From the NCBI GenBank assembly GCA_019359395.1, contig JAHHHK010000008.1:1-64000 (forward strand): a stretch of DNA of 64,000 bases, written 5' to 3'. Origin of the DNA: Komarekiella atlantica HA4396-MV6. Lineage in GTDB: Bacteria; Cyanobacteriota; Cyanobacteriia; Cyanobacteriales; Nostocaceae. Below, piece after piece: positions 55,025-63,620 of the stretch. Position 1 is the first letter of the stretch; every line of letters begins with the position of its first letter. The notes below the pieces were generated by a model that saw only the letters and a list, made by a program, of their open reading frames with translations, did no database searches and had not been told where the DNA came from. Made by a program: the position numbers and the translations under genes.

Positions 55025-55054
55025 ATTACCTACTTTGACTCATAAGTTGGTATT
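55025..55054. promoter_or_regulatory. Probable recombinase core site (11-8-11)
   Basis: ATTACCTACTT and AAGTTGGTATT are inverted 11-bp arms around 8 nt, the geometry of tyrosine-recombinase crossover sites. It lies 40 nt upstream of the recombinase start. A matching site precedes the relative at 59109-59741. Confidence 0.6.
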
Positions 55055-55161
55055 TGAGTCTTGACTGTATTAATTAGTAACTATGTACTATGATGTGTCT
55101 GCTTGTAGCTTTCTTATGTTTGGTTTAAATAGAGTATTAAAAGCTGCAACCTAGTATTGAT

Positions 55162-55212
55162 AAGCGTTTTCAGCCTCTATTTCCGTTTTTGCAGGGATCT
55201 CGGCTCTATGCC
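55162..55212 (-). repeat. Right 51-bp terminal inverted repeat of the second Tn3-family element
   Basis: Inverse of the left end with two mismatches; it cuts off the ISL3 transposase tail that begins at 55213. Confidence 0.9.
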
Positions 55213-55314
55213 ATTATTGATGCCTTCAACAGCACCACTAGTTGTACCGTTGTCAAAATAAGCAATTATCTCATCCAACCAACGAATAATAGTATTGTTA
55301 CTAGGGTGGCCGCG
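55213..55314 (-). pseudogene. ISL3-family transposase tail
   Basis: Thirty-four codons reading NNTIIRWLDEIIAYFDNG and TTSGAVEGINN, the conserved C-terminal region of ISL3-type transposases. The frame is closed by a stop upstream and cut by the transposon end downstream. A remnant only. Confidence 0.7.
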
Positions 55315-55347
55315 TTATCTCGGCGAATACCCAACAGCATCGATTGC

Positions 55348-56082
55348 TCATTTACCCCCAAATACGTTCAAAATAACTATCATCAAACCCATCCAAAATA
55401 CGGCAATTAGGACAAGTCTCCGGAACAAAGCTTCAGGCACATGATGGGAGAGAAGCATCCCAATCCAAGTACCAAGACAGAGTGCTGGAAGATTTATTAG
55501 AGCTATCTTCACAGTAGACCAGTCTAATAGACCTTGCCATGCCATAACTGGAAGTATTCCTATATTCATTAGTAAGAATAAGCTGGTGGTCGTAGCACGA
55601 AAAATGTTCTTTTCGATTTTTTGCGATGCAAGAGCGACAACTACTGGTGGACCCCCTAGTGAAGTGCTGGCATGAATCACACCGGAAACCAACCCAGTAG
55701 GGAACAGAACGTACCGGGACCATGATAAAGGAAGCCTTATACCGGGAGTTAGGATTACGGCAAAAATGATAACAACAACTCCAACTAAAGCTTTAAGCAA
55801 TTTCGGCTCTAGGTGTCCTAATACATAGACACCAATTGGCAAACCAACCATCGAACCAGTAACTAGTGGTAAAATTAACTTGTACCTTAAGTTTCTCCAT
55901 GTATCATTAAGCACAAACAAATTATTGACAAGACTAAGTAGCGTCATAATGACAACTACTTTTATTGGAGAGATAAATAGCGTCAGTAAAGGTGCTGCAA
56001 CTAAAGAGAAGCCAAATCCTATGCACGCTTGAACTAGTGAACCAACTAAAATGATAAAACTATTAATTAAGAGTTCAAACAT
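55348..56082 (-). CDS. TauE/SafE-family exporter
   Basis: A 244-residue membrane protein with about eight helices. The first repeat shows GSLVQACIGFGFSLVAAPLL and the second GLVSGVIHASTSLGGPPVVV. This branch of TauE/SafE resembles those near amino-acid or sulfur-compound genes. Separate from, and not closely similar to, the copies at 16904 and 17862. The LysE exporter and carbamoyltransferase lie upstream on the same strand. Confidence 0.85.
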   Translation of the reverse strand: MFELLINSFIILVGSLVQACIGFGFSLVAAPLLTLFISPIKVVVIMTLLSLVNNLFVLNDTWRNLRYKLILPLVTGSMVGLPIGVYVLGHLEPKLLKALVGVVVIIFAVILTPGIRLPLSWSRYVLFPTGLVSGVIHASTSLGGPPVVVALASQKIEKNIFRATTTSLFLLMNIGILPVMAWQGLLDWSTVKIALINLPALCLGTWIGMLLSHHVPEALFRRLVLIAVFWMGLMIVILNVFGGK

Positions 56083-56120
56083 ATTTATAACTTGGGAATT
56101 TTGCCGTGATGCTCATTTTT

Positions 56121-56327
56121 GGCGTCACCGTGCCAATCCAGGAAAATAGTACGCTAAGAAAATTTCAAGTGCCTGAAACGACGATTTTTCGTTCAAACTT
56201 GATCAAAACTAGCAGCATAATCATAGTTTTTTCACTAAAATAATGGTAGAAATCACGTCTTGAAAAGCTTGTCCAATCTCGGTTTCAGCCTTAGCGTACA
56301 AATTTCCCGTTTTGGCACGGTGATGCC
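56121..56327. mobile_element. 207-bp Tn3-derived miniature element
   Basis: Two 38-bp inverted repeats (56121-56158 and 56290-56327) match at 32 positions. They start GGC(G/A)TCACCGTGCCAA and end GTACGCTAAG. The length of 38 bp and the terminal ACGCTAAG are standard for Tn3-family ends, and there is no gene inside. This fits the description of Tn3-derived inverted-repeat miniature elements. No clear 5-bp duplication remains (TTTTT left, TATTA right). Confidence 0.75.
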
Positions 56328-56359
56328 TATTACAAACGGACGCTTTAGGCAATATCGTA

Positions 56360-57010
56360 CTACTTTACCCCTTGTTCGAGTGCAAGCTTCGCACCCAAGC
56401 CCATCAAGATAAATCCTGTTGTTGCCAAAAGCACACGCTTCACTTGAGGATTTGTCAACAATCGCCTTAGCTGTCCTACAAGCATAGCTACAACAATTAG
56501 CCACGCAAACGAAAAAAACATATGGATACTGCCTAACGCTATCGACTTAAGTAACAACGAGTCTGTTGGTCGAATGAATTGCGGCAAGAAAGCCAAATAA
56601 AACAAGGCAACTTTAGGATTAAGCAGGTTCGTCAGAAATCCACTCATAAAAAACTGCTTTGTTAACTTATTGCCGATCCTCTTGCTCACTTTTACCTCTG
56701 AATCCTTTGTTGGGGAATTCTTCTGAAATGATTGCCAAATGGATTGCAAACCCAAAAAAATGAGGTAGTAACCCCCGATTAGTTTGACTATCTCAAACGC
56801 CGCAGTGGAACGCACCAGAATTAACGACAATCCCAACGCTGAAAAGCTAGCATGGACAAGTAAACCTGCACAAATCCCAATCGTCGTTACGATTCCCGCT
56901 TGCCGATTGCTGCTCAGTACGCTACGCATAACAAGCATGGTATCTGCACCCGGCGTAATCGCTAGAACGAAGGATACTCCAGCAAATGCTAATAACTGAC
57001 TGTCAATCAT
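56360..57010 (-). CDS. LysE/RhtB-family amino-acid exporter
   Basis: A 216-residue protein with six helices and the LysE signature: FVLAITPGADTMLVMRS, GGYYLIFLGLQSI, then GFLTNLLNPKVALFYLAFLPQFI. Family members export amino acids or analogues. It is the second gene after the carbamoyltransferase on the same strand, consistent with export of an amino-acid product. Substrate unknown. Confidence 0.9.
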   Translation of the reverse strand: MIDSQLLAFAGVSFVLAITPGADTMLVMRSVLSSNRQAGIVTTIGICAGLLVHASFSALGLSLILVRSTAAFEIVKLIGGYYLIFLGLQSIWQSFQKNSPTKDSEVKVSKRIGNKLTKQFFMSGFLTNLLNPKVALFYLAFLPQFIRPTDSLLLKSIALGSIHMFFSFAWLIVVAMLVGQLRRLLTNPQVKRVLLATTGFILMGLGAKLALEQGVK

Positions 57011-57285
57011 TCACAACTCCATATGGAAGGCGATTCTTTGTAGCCTAGCTATTAACTCTTAACTTGCACATTTTAGAACCATTATACGTAAGGCTTCGGG
57101 AAATATCATAAAAATGTGCTTCTTTCATATTTTGCGGGAGCGTTAATCGCGATGAAATCAGATTAGAAATGACTCCGTTTGAAGGAATGTTTGGGATTGA
57201 TTGAGCGGTTGGAGGCGTAGCTGTAAATTCTGCCACGAAAGATTTTTAAGTCTAACATCTACCCCAGTTTTTGCAACACAACTGT

Positions 57286-58236
57286 CTACTCTACTAGCGA
57301 TTCAGGCGGCTTAACTTCTGCACACCAAGTAAGAATACTCATTGGACTAGTTAACTTATGATATGCCTGTCGAAACGCCAAACTTTGAGGTCCATCTAAT
57401 ACTTCATCAACTACTTCGGAACCTCGGATAGCTGGTAAATCATGCATAAATATGGTACCTTCTGGCTTAGAAACTTTTTTCATAAGCTCGGGTGTTACTC
57501 GGTAAGGTTCAAATTTTTCATGCCAATGTGGATCAGTGTGAGGAACGCCCAGAGTTTGCCATCGTGTTGTATAAACTACATCTACATGATTTGGTAGTTG
57601 ATGTAAATTGTGATGCTGCTCAATACTTGAACCATTTCTTGCACAAATTTCCAAACACTTTGACAAAATATCATTTGGTAGACTGTATTCTTCTGGAGTA
57701 ATAACAGTTAAATGCATACTAGGAACTTTACTGACTGCAAGAGCAAGTGCAGTTGCTGTATTGTTACCCTCTCCTATATATAGAATATGAATATTTTCTA
57801 ATTGTCCAGTAGCTTCCTTAATCGTTATTAAATCACCAATTACCTGGGTTGGATGTTCTGTTTGGCTCATAGCATTGATTACAGACATACTTGATTGTCC
57901 TACAAGCTGCTTCATCTCTTCAACAGATTCATTAGTACGAACAACTAGCAAATCTATGTAACACGATAAAACTCTTGCTGTATCACTTAAAGACTCTCCT
58001 GTAATGACTTGCAGATCATTCGGACCGTAAGTAATAGTAGATGCACCTAGAGTAATAGCACCAGCTGTAAATGAACTACGGGTTCGAGTAGAAGGCTTAC
58101 GAAAATATATACTGACAATCTTATCTTGTAGAGGTTTGTACTTTGTCCATTTACCTTGAGCAATTCTCATACCGTTATGAATCAGCTGATCTAGGACTTC
58201 CTCAGATATATCTAGGAGTGAAATGAAGTTTCTCAT
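57286..58236 (-). CDS. Ornithine-carbamoyltransferase-like enzyme with altered active site
   Basis: A 316-residue transcarbamoylase. The carbamoyl-phosphate loop YFRKPSTRTRSSF (near 45-56) and HPTQVIGDL are well kept. The substrate motif, HCLP in ornithine enzymes and HPLP in aspartate enzymes, reads HDLPAIRG with His265 and Asp266, so the usual Cys is replaced. That argues for a different acceptor amine. A SbnB-like fragment upstream and a LysE exporter downstream suggest it carbamoylates a non-standard amino acid such as diaminopropionate, as carbamoyltransferases of capreomycin-type pathways act on ureido amino acids. The substrate is inference. Confidence 0.8.
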   Translation of the reverse strand: MRNFISLLDISEEVLDQLIHNGMRIAQGKWTKYKPLQDKIVSIYFRKPSTRTRSSFTAGAITLGASTITYGPNDLQVITGESLSDTARVLSCYIDLLVVRTNESVEEMKQLVGQSSMSVINAMSQTEHPTQVIGDLITIKEATGQLENIHILYIGEGNNTATALALAVSKVPSMHLTVITPEEYSLPNDILSKCLEICARNGSSIEQHHNLHQLPNHVDVVYTTRWQTLGVPHTDPHWHEKFEPYRVTPELMKKVSKPEGTIFMHDLPAIRGSEVVDEVLDGPQSLAFRQAYHKLTSPMSILTWCAEVKPPESLVE

Positions 58237-58394
58237 AATACAATGTCCTTCCAGTTACAGTTTTTGGTTCTAATCGTAGAACCTGGTAAATTTACGTGAA
58301 ATCATCAATGGAATTTTCTACGGGAGGGTTACTCATGGCGTGGGCTACCGCATGACTTGTTACCGTAGCAAACAGTGTATAAATATTTTCGGCA

Positions 58395-58649
58395 TTGGTA
58401 GCTGTTGGGATGACAGAACATCCACACGCAACTACGACACCTACTTTGCAAGGTCTAGGAAGAACAAACGACCCAACTGCTGGAATCATAGATAGTCAAT
58501 CGCGTACGATGCGAGAAAAAAGGGGGGAGGTTTATGGCTATGAAGGCGGAAAACATGTGAAGGCACGTAAACGTTTTATTCTTATCGATACATTAAGACG
58601 GCTGCGACGTTTATTTACATGTAGGTGTTTGCTCGCTATCTTTAATTGA
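58395..58649 (+). pseudogene. IS5-family transposase fragment
   Basis: A short frame containing DPTAGIIDSQS, with the first catalytic Asp, and EKRGEVYGYEGGKHVKARKR followed by ILIDTL. This is the central part of IS5-type transposases. Both ends are missing. It lies between the carbamoyltransferase and the SbnB-like fragment, suggesting that its insertion broke a cluster. Confidence 0.75.
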
Positions 58650-58857
58650 GGTCTAACCAGGTTCCAAGGTGCGTAGTAAGAGCCTTCTGATAGATAATCT
58701 GAGCGCAAGCAATATCTTCAATGGCTATTCCTATTGGATTGAGGAGGATAATTTCCTCGTTTGACTCCGGACACGTTATAAATTTTTGTTGCAGAGCGTG
58801 TTTTATTGATTTACCAACTTGCCCATAAATGATATTGGGACAATCAAAATATTGCAC
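58642..58857 (-). pseudogene. C-terminal fragment of an SbnB/ornithine-cyclodeaminase-family enzyme
   Basis: Seventy-one codons from a GTG. EEIILLNPIGIAIEDIACAQIIY and the final HLGTWLDL are the characteristic C terminus of the ornithine cyclodeaminase/mu-crystallin family, and the NPIGIAIEDIA wording is closest to SbnB-type enzymes that make 2,3-diaminopropionate. The first 250 or so residues are missing. Overlaps the end of the IS5 fragment by 8 nt. Confidence 0.65.
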
Positions 58858-59108
58858 GGTAAAATCAATTTTTCACCCCTTTCAGTACCTCAAACTTGCC
58901 CATATTCAATCATTTTTGGGAATGTTTCAACTGGAAGAGTCAAGTAAAGTTTGGTATTGAAACAACCGTATATCAAGGGTTCTGCTTGAATTACGTTACA
59001 GAAGTTTACAACTTGTCCCGTTTTGCAGATATCCCGGCTGAAACCCTTAAGGACGAGAGCGATTTTTTTCGGGGGAGATGGACGAGCTTTAATCAAGGGG
59101 TTTAAATA

Positions 59109-59741
59109 TTAATCATCCCAAAGAAAGTGAAATTTGGTAGATGCAAGTTCGGTGTAACGAACAGTATGCTGAATATTTTTATGCCCCAAATAACTCTGAA
59201 TTGTTCGAGTATCAATACCTCGATTCGCCAAATAATAACCCGTTCCATGCCGCAGCATATGAGCATGAACTCTTAAAGGCAAACCAGCTAACTCACCAGC
59301 CTGTTCAACAATGCCGGCGATCGTATCATGTGCCAACGGGCCACGTCGAGAAGACTGGAAAACATAGGGACTAGCGGGATAATCTCTTTGAAGTTTGCGG
59401 AGAGAACGAATTTCCTCAGAGTAAAGAGGATGAGTAGATGGAGTACCTTTTTTAACCCGGTTCACGTAAATTATACCACCATTCCAATCTATTTGTTCCC
59501 AACGCAGAGATGCCACCTCTGCCACTCGCAATCCGTGACGGTAGATCAACAAAATCAGGGTTGAGTCTCGGTGAGCGTGGCGACCCTTGGATTTTTTGAT
59601 AGCTGACCGCATCAACTCAACTTCTTCTGGTAACAAATGCTCTCTAGTCCTGACTGAGGAGTATTTGCGAGAGTTAGGTGATTGAAGCTCTCCTTTTTGA
59701 GTTTTACCAACTTTTGGTACTTAGACTAGCTGCTTGACCAT
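59109..59741 (-). pseudogene. Short tyrosine recombinase with nonsense codon
   Basis: From ATG at 59741 the frame has the same length, 210 residues, as the recombinase of the second Tn3-family element and is strongly similar (KVGKTQKGELQSPNSRKY, YRHGLRVAEVASLRWEQIDW, HMLRHGTGYYLANRG, VRYTELA). Codon 7 is TAA at 59721-59723. Translation could only restart internally, for example at TTG 59636, and would lose the first 35 residues. It has its own core site upstream, so it appears to be the resolvase module of a lost Tn3-family element. Confidence 0.8.
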
Positions 59742-59780
59742 GACCCAAACTCCTGAAAAGCTTGGAGTATATAGGCTGAT

Positions 59781-59810
59781 TTTACCAACTTAAACACGAA
59801 AGTTGGTAAA
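59781..59810. promoter_or_regulatory. Probable recombinase core site (perfect 11-8-11)
   Basis: TTTACCAACTT and AAGTTGGTAAA are perfect 11-bp inverted arms around an 8-nt spacer, 40 nt upstream of the recombinase ATG. Same geometry, arm sequence and distance as 55025-55054. Confidence 0.65.
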
Positions 59811-59907
59811 CACCAAGACATAAAAACCAAGCCAGTTTTCTACAGAAAGCTGTGTTAATAAAGTAGATTTAATGACTTTTATATTGCGTGTTTTAAAGCA
59901 TAAGGCG

Positions 59908-61329
59908 TTAGTGTATTGCCAGTTCGCTATCAACTCTAAATCCGGGATACCATTGCTGGAATTTGCTAACCCACTCATCATTTAAAACTTTAGTTCGGAC
60001 TTGGATTAGGAGATGACAACATCCAGGAGTCCACCGCATTTGTTGTTTTTTAACCAATCGTTTGCTAATCACTTGATTGACGGTAGATTCTACAAACGAG
60101 CTAGAAATACGTTCTCCATTCCGGTAGCGTTCGCCATAATTTGGAATATACTGACCATTATTTGAGATGTATGTTTCAAATTCCTCTAAATAGTCAGAGA
60201 GTTTTTCTGCCTCTACGCTTGGTTCAGTATCATAATCATCTGAAGCTAATGCACAGGCACTATCCATTAAATCTTCAATTTTTGATAATGCTTTAAATAC
60301 ATTTCCATGCCACAAATACCACTTTAAAGAGGTCAAATTTTTTTGGATAGATTCGCTCGAAATACCTATTTCCACATCTTCTTTAGTAATACCTTTGGCA
60401 ATTTGTTTCATCACAGTTATCCGCATTGTGATGTGAAACCAATCGAGTATATGTTCTGCATTAGGGTTAAGATAATACTGTAGGTCACGAATACTCTCTT
60501 CACCATCTGATAAAAATGTGACCTGTTGGTTCATTTGCATTCCTTGGGATTTTAACACCTCAAATACACGGCGTTGGGGTTTGGTATCGTAGCAATAAAC
60601 CATTCCAAAACGCTTGGATGTACCGTCTGCTTTTATACTCTTGCCTGCAATAACTTGAAACTGACCTGCTGTTTTAGTTTTTCTGTTATAGAAACGAACA
60701 TATCCTCCATCCATACCTACTACCAACGGTAAATCAGGTCTGGGAAGCCTATCCCAATCTCTCTGGCAACCCTCAAATAATATTCCTGCTTCTTCTGGTA
60801 ATTCTGATTCCAAACGCTGACCAAGTAAGTGTAGATTGTTGCGTATAGATGTAGCATTTATTTCTCCTTTTAATGGTAGTAATTCTTGTAATAATTTGCT
60901 AGACAGTCCATAGGACATTAGAGATGCAAATTTTGATTCTAGGTAGAGCAATTCCGGTGATGTGCGCTCTTTTAACAGGTTTGCTACTGGGTTAAAGCTA
61001 CGAGTTGCTTGCTTGGTACAGGCACAGTGAAATAATCGATGACATTGCAGTTTTAATTTGCCGAACGGTGTTCTATGTGTAATTGTCCGTTTATCTTTAT
61101 GCAATAACTTCTTGCCACAATCTGAGCATAATTCTTGCTGTTTTTGATATAGAGCTATTTGTTGATTAACTATGCTGCGTTGTGTCTGGAGTAATAATTC
61201 CTTGCCTTGGGCTAGCGTTAGTCCTAAGTTTTCCGGTTGTAGATTCCCCTTTTCAATTTGTAAAACTTCTTGAATTAATTGGGTTTCTCCTGATTCTGAT
61301 TCAACAACTACTTGGATTTTAAATTTCAC
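59908..61329 (-). CDS. ISKra4-family transposase
   Basis: A 473-residue DDE transposase. N-terminal Cys pairs (LCSDCGKK, HCACTKQ) form a zinc-binding head. Catalytic-core motifs are VVGMDGGYVRFYNRKTK, VTFLSDGEESIRDLQYYLNP, ILDWFHITMRI and a late Glu near SSFVESTVNQVISKRLVKKQ. The frame is complete and uninterrupted, so it may still be functional. Confidence 0.88.
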   Translation of the reverse strand: MKFKIQVVVESESGETQLIQEVLQIEKGNLQPENLGLTLAQGKELLLQTQRSIVNQQIALYQKQQELCSDCGKKLLHKDKRTITHRTPFGKLKLQCHRLFHCACTKQATRSFNPVANLLKERTSPELLYLESKFASLMSYGLSSKLLQELLPLKGEINATSIRNNLHLLGQRLESELPEEAGILFEGCQRDWDRLPRPDLPLVVGMDGGYVRFYNRKTKTAGQFQVIAGKSIKADGTSKRFGMVYCYDTKPQRRVFEVLKSQGMQMNQQVTFLSDGEESIRDLQYYLNPNAEHILDWFHITMRITVMKQIAKGITKEDVEIGISSESIQKNLTSLKWYLWHGNVFKALSKIEDLMDSACALASDDYDTEPSVEAEKLSDYLEEFETYISNNGQYIPNYGERYRNGERISSSFVESTVNQVISKRLVKKQQMRWTPGCCHLLIQVRTKVLNDEWVSKFQQWYPGFRVDSELAIH

Positions 61330-61346
61330 ACTATCCCCTTGAAAAA

Positions 61347-62000
61347 TTACATCAATTCGCTGTCTCCGGTAGCGTATTTTAGTAGATTTTGGTTGACTTT
61401 TTGACGCTCAAAACGGTTTTGATACACTAATAGCCAAGTTAGTAGCGAGCTTGCTTCTTCTCTATCCATGTCAAATTTCTTGTTCTCCAACATTGAAGCA
61501 AAACGCTCTAACACCTCAGAAATAAAAAATTCTTCCCTTGCTTTCATGAAGCCCCAAGGGCCACCACAGTTTTCTGGGGGACAAACACCTTTACCACCAT
61601 TGCAGATTGGGTAAGTTTGCTTGGGATCTGGAGTAAGTATCGCTTCCACTCTGATTTGATGCCGCCACCAATAACGCCATGCACCCATTAATGGACAAAT
61701 ACTGAAGTCATATTCGTATAAAAATTTCTCTTTCTCCCTCAACCCAAGGGACGAGAGTTTTACTTCACAGGCGCGATCGCTAAATACTGTACCACCTGGT
61801 TGGATAATTCCGTACTGCTTACCGTGGATGATGAAATGGTGCAGGTGAATATCTTCCCATCCCATTGCTAATTGGATCGTGTAATGCAAGTCTTCTATTG
61901 TGCTGTCGCTGCTAACTTTTATACGTCGCCAAATCATCGGGCTGATGCCCAACAGCACTACCTTTAATTGATATATGAATCTTTCATCTGAATCCAACAT
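61347..62000 (-). CDS. pRiA4b ORF-3-like protein (IS passenger)
   Basis: A 217-residue protein of the plasmid pRiA4b ORF-3/IS1096 TnpR-like family: FIYQLKVVLLGISPMIWRRI, then LHYTIQLAMGWEDIHLHHFI, and a Cys-containing GGKGVCPPENCGGPWGF segment. It ends 17 nt before the ISKra4 transposase start on the same strand and belongs to the same element. Biochemical role unknown. Confidence 0.82.
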   Translation of the reverse strand: MLDSDERFIYQLKVVLLGISPMIWRRIKVSSDSTIEDLHYTIQLAMGWEDIHLHHFIIHGKQYGIIQPGGTVFSDRACEVKLSSLGLREKEKFLYEYDFSICPLMGAWRYWWRHQIRVEAILTPDPKQTYPICNGGKGVCPPENCGGPWGFMKAREEFFISEVLERFASMLENKKFDMDREEASSLLTWLLVYQNRFERQKVNQNLLKYATGDSELM

Positions 62001-62009
62001 TGAGCCATC

Positions 62010-62656
62010 TTATCGTGTTGTGTCCCTCATCTCCCCCGAAATTTTTCGCTCTCCGAGTTGGACATCATGGTGTTTTAGCCCTCGTTTTGAACTAAAAACG
62101 ACTGATTCCAGATATTCTTGAGCAACTCCTAAAATCACCAAGCATTTTTGCTTTCCTAATTCTACTGTTAGGTCAATAATAAAAATCCAATCAGTTCGAT
62201 ATTCTTTTACTCTTTGAAGCTCATATAACCCAATCCTTCCTAACCAATTTCTCACACTGCTGAAACTCGGACTCTTATCTTCTGAGTCCGATACTTCCCA
62301 CTTCAGGTTTTTTTCAATTCCTCGTAAACTACTTCCAGAATCAATTGCTTGTTCTACTGTTTTTTGTATTGTTCTCAGGCTGTAATGATGCCCAGTAGCT
62401 GTGACAGCTTCTATTTGTTCTGAAACTTCTCCCCCTTTTTTTGTGCATCAACTGAGTTGGCACGAAGTATACGTAATTCTTTTTCAGCTTTCATAGCACG
62501 CTTTTTCCAATTCTCCCGTGAAAGCGATAAATCTCTAATCTTTATTTCCAGCGCTCTCAGCTTTTTTTGTCTTTCAAGCGCTGTTTCTTTCCAATTCTCT
62601 CGACTTTGTTTAAACAGACGAATCAATCGGCTGGACGAACTTTTTAATTCTTTCAT
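62010..62656 (-). pseudogene. Remnant of an unrelated transposase, frameshifted and truncated
   Basis: The N-terminal coiled coil (SRLIRLFKQSRENWKETALE, then RENWKKRAMKAEKELRILRA) is in one frame; after the homopolymer tract at 62431-62442 (A7 then G5 on the minus strand) the reading continues in another with EVSEQIEAVTATGHHYSLRT, SVRNWLGRIGLYELQRVK and DWIFIIDLTVELGKQKCLVI. Similarity ends near 62053, where the ISKra4 repeat begins. It resembles a cyanobacterial transposase family I cannot name with confidence. Confidence 0.6.
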
Positions 62657-62730
62657 TAACCACCAATTTACATGGGATATTTTGAGACATCTATTCTGTA
62701 TGAAGAAATATCACCTCAAAACACCCAAAG

Positions 62731-63596
62731 TCAACACCCTACCTTGTGTCCGAGTAATTCCTGCACTGTGCGGATGTCGTAGCCGTTTTGTAATAAATGG
62801 GTAGCAAAACTGTAGCGAAACGTATGACAACCCACCTTTTTTTGAATACCAGCTTGGCGAACCCCTTGTTTTTATGCTTTTTGTAAACTACTCTCGTGTA
62901 AATGATGGCGACGAACTTCCCCACTGCACGGATCTTTAGAAATGCTACCAGAAGGAAAAACAAACTGCCAAATCCAATCATACTTGGCTCTCGGATATTT
63001 TCTTTCTAATGCGAAAGGTAAATAAACCGAACCATAGCCTTTTTGTAAATCTTGTTGATGGATAATTTTTACACTTCTTACAAAGTTTGGCGGGACGGAA
63101 ACCGACACCGCCAACTTTGCGCTTTGCAAATGAATTTTTAACTCTTCTGCAATACTTTCAGGTAACATTGTCACCCGACTTTCATTTCCCTTGGTATCGC
63201 GCACAATAATTTGTTGTTGAGCAAAATCAATATCTTTAACTCTTAAACTCAGTCCTTCAGTTAAGCGTAATCCTGTGCCATAAAGTAACTTAATTAAAAG
63301 TTGATGTACGCCGGATAATTTTTGAATAATTGCTAAAACTTCATCTTTTGTCAAAACGGTTGGTAAATATTTAGATTTTTTTGCACGAACGAACCGCATC
63401 GACTTTCAAATCTAAATCTTGCTTTAATACTTCTTTGTAGAGAAAAAGAACAGCATGAAATGCTTGGTTCTGCGTTGATGCAGCCACATTTTCATTGACA
63501 GCAAGATGTGTTAAAAATTCTTCAATTTCTTTACTCCCCATATCTTTAGGATGGCGCTTATTATGAAAAAGGCGAAAGTACTGATGAATGTATTAG
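62731..63596 (-). pseudogene. intI: Integron-type integrase (IntI) relic
   Basis: The frame encodes [58 protein letters not shown], the IntI-specific region [20 protein letters not shown], and [27 protein letters not shown]. Lesions: a TTCG tandem duplication near 63390-63400 shifts the frame, an in-frame TAA follows SSLQKA, the N-terminal 40 or so residues are missing, and the protein ends after GHKVGC before the catalytic Tyr. Clearly inactive. No attC-like cassette array was recognised nearby. Confidence 0.85.
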
Positions 63597-63620
63597 TGCG
63601 ATCGCTATTCTACATTCTCT

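Larger units (their letters stand above)
49999..55212 (-). mobile_element. Second Tn3-family transposon, carrying an IS630
   Basis: Bounded by 51-bp terminal repeats starting GGCATAGAGCCGAGATCCC, differing at two positions. The 5214 bp hold a frameshifted TnpA, a tyrosine recombinase gene split by an IS630, and a recombinase core site near the right end. The 5 bp outside the two ends differ (ACTTT left, ATTAT right), so this is not a simple insertion: the left flank is a Cu-ATPase, the right flank an ISL3 transposase tail. Recombination or deletion after insertion is the likely cause. Confidence 0.9.
59055..62053 (-). mobile_element. ISKra4-type element with passenger genes (boundaries tentative)
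   Basis: An inverted repeat of 26 bp, GAGAGCGA-N4-TTTCGGGGGAGATG, lies at 59055-59080 and 62028-62053, matching at all but the four central bases. Between them are the ISKra4 transposase, a pRiA4b ORF-3-type gene and a recombinase pseudogene. The right boundary also marks where a resident transposase frame loses similarity. I saw no target duplication, and the inclusion of the recombinase makes the left end less certain. Confidence 0.45.

Noticed and set aside
58890-59105. Overlapping frames on both strands between the SbnB-like fragment and the recombinase
   Set aside because: Neither shows a convincing family. The plus-strand wording ETLKDESDFFRGRWTSFN looks faintly like a PLP-enzyme start but is too short to call.
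62657-63620. attC or attI sites beside the integrase relic
   Set aside because: I looked for paired GTTRRRY/AAC cores with stem potential and found none that convinced me within the window.
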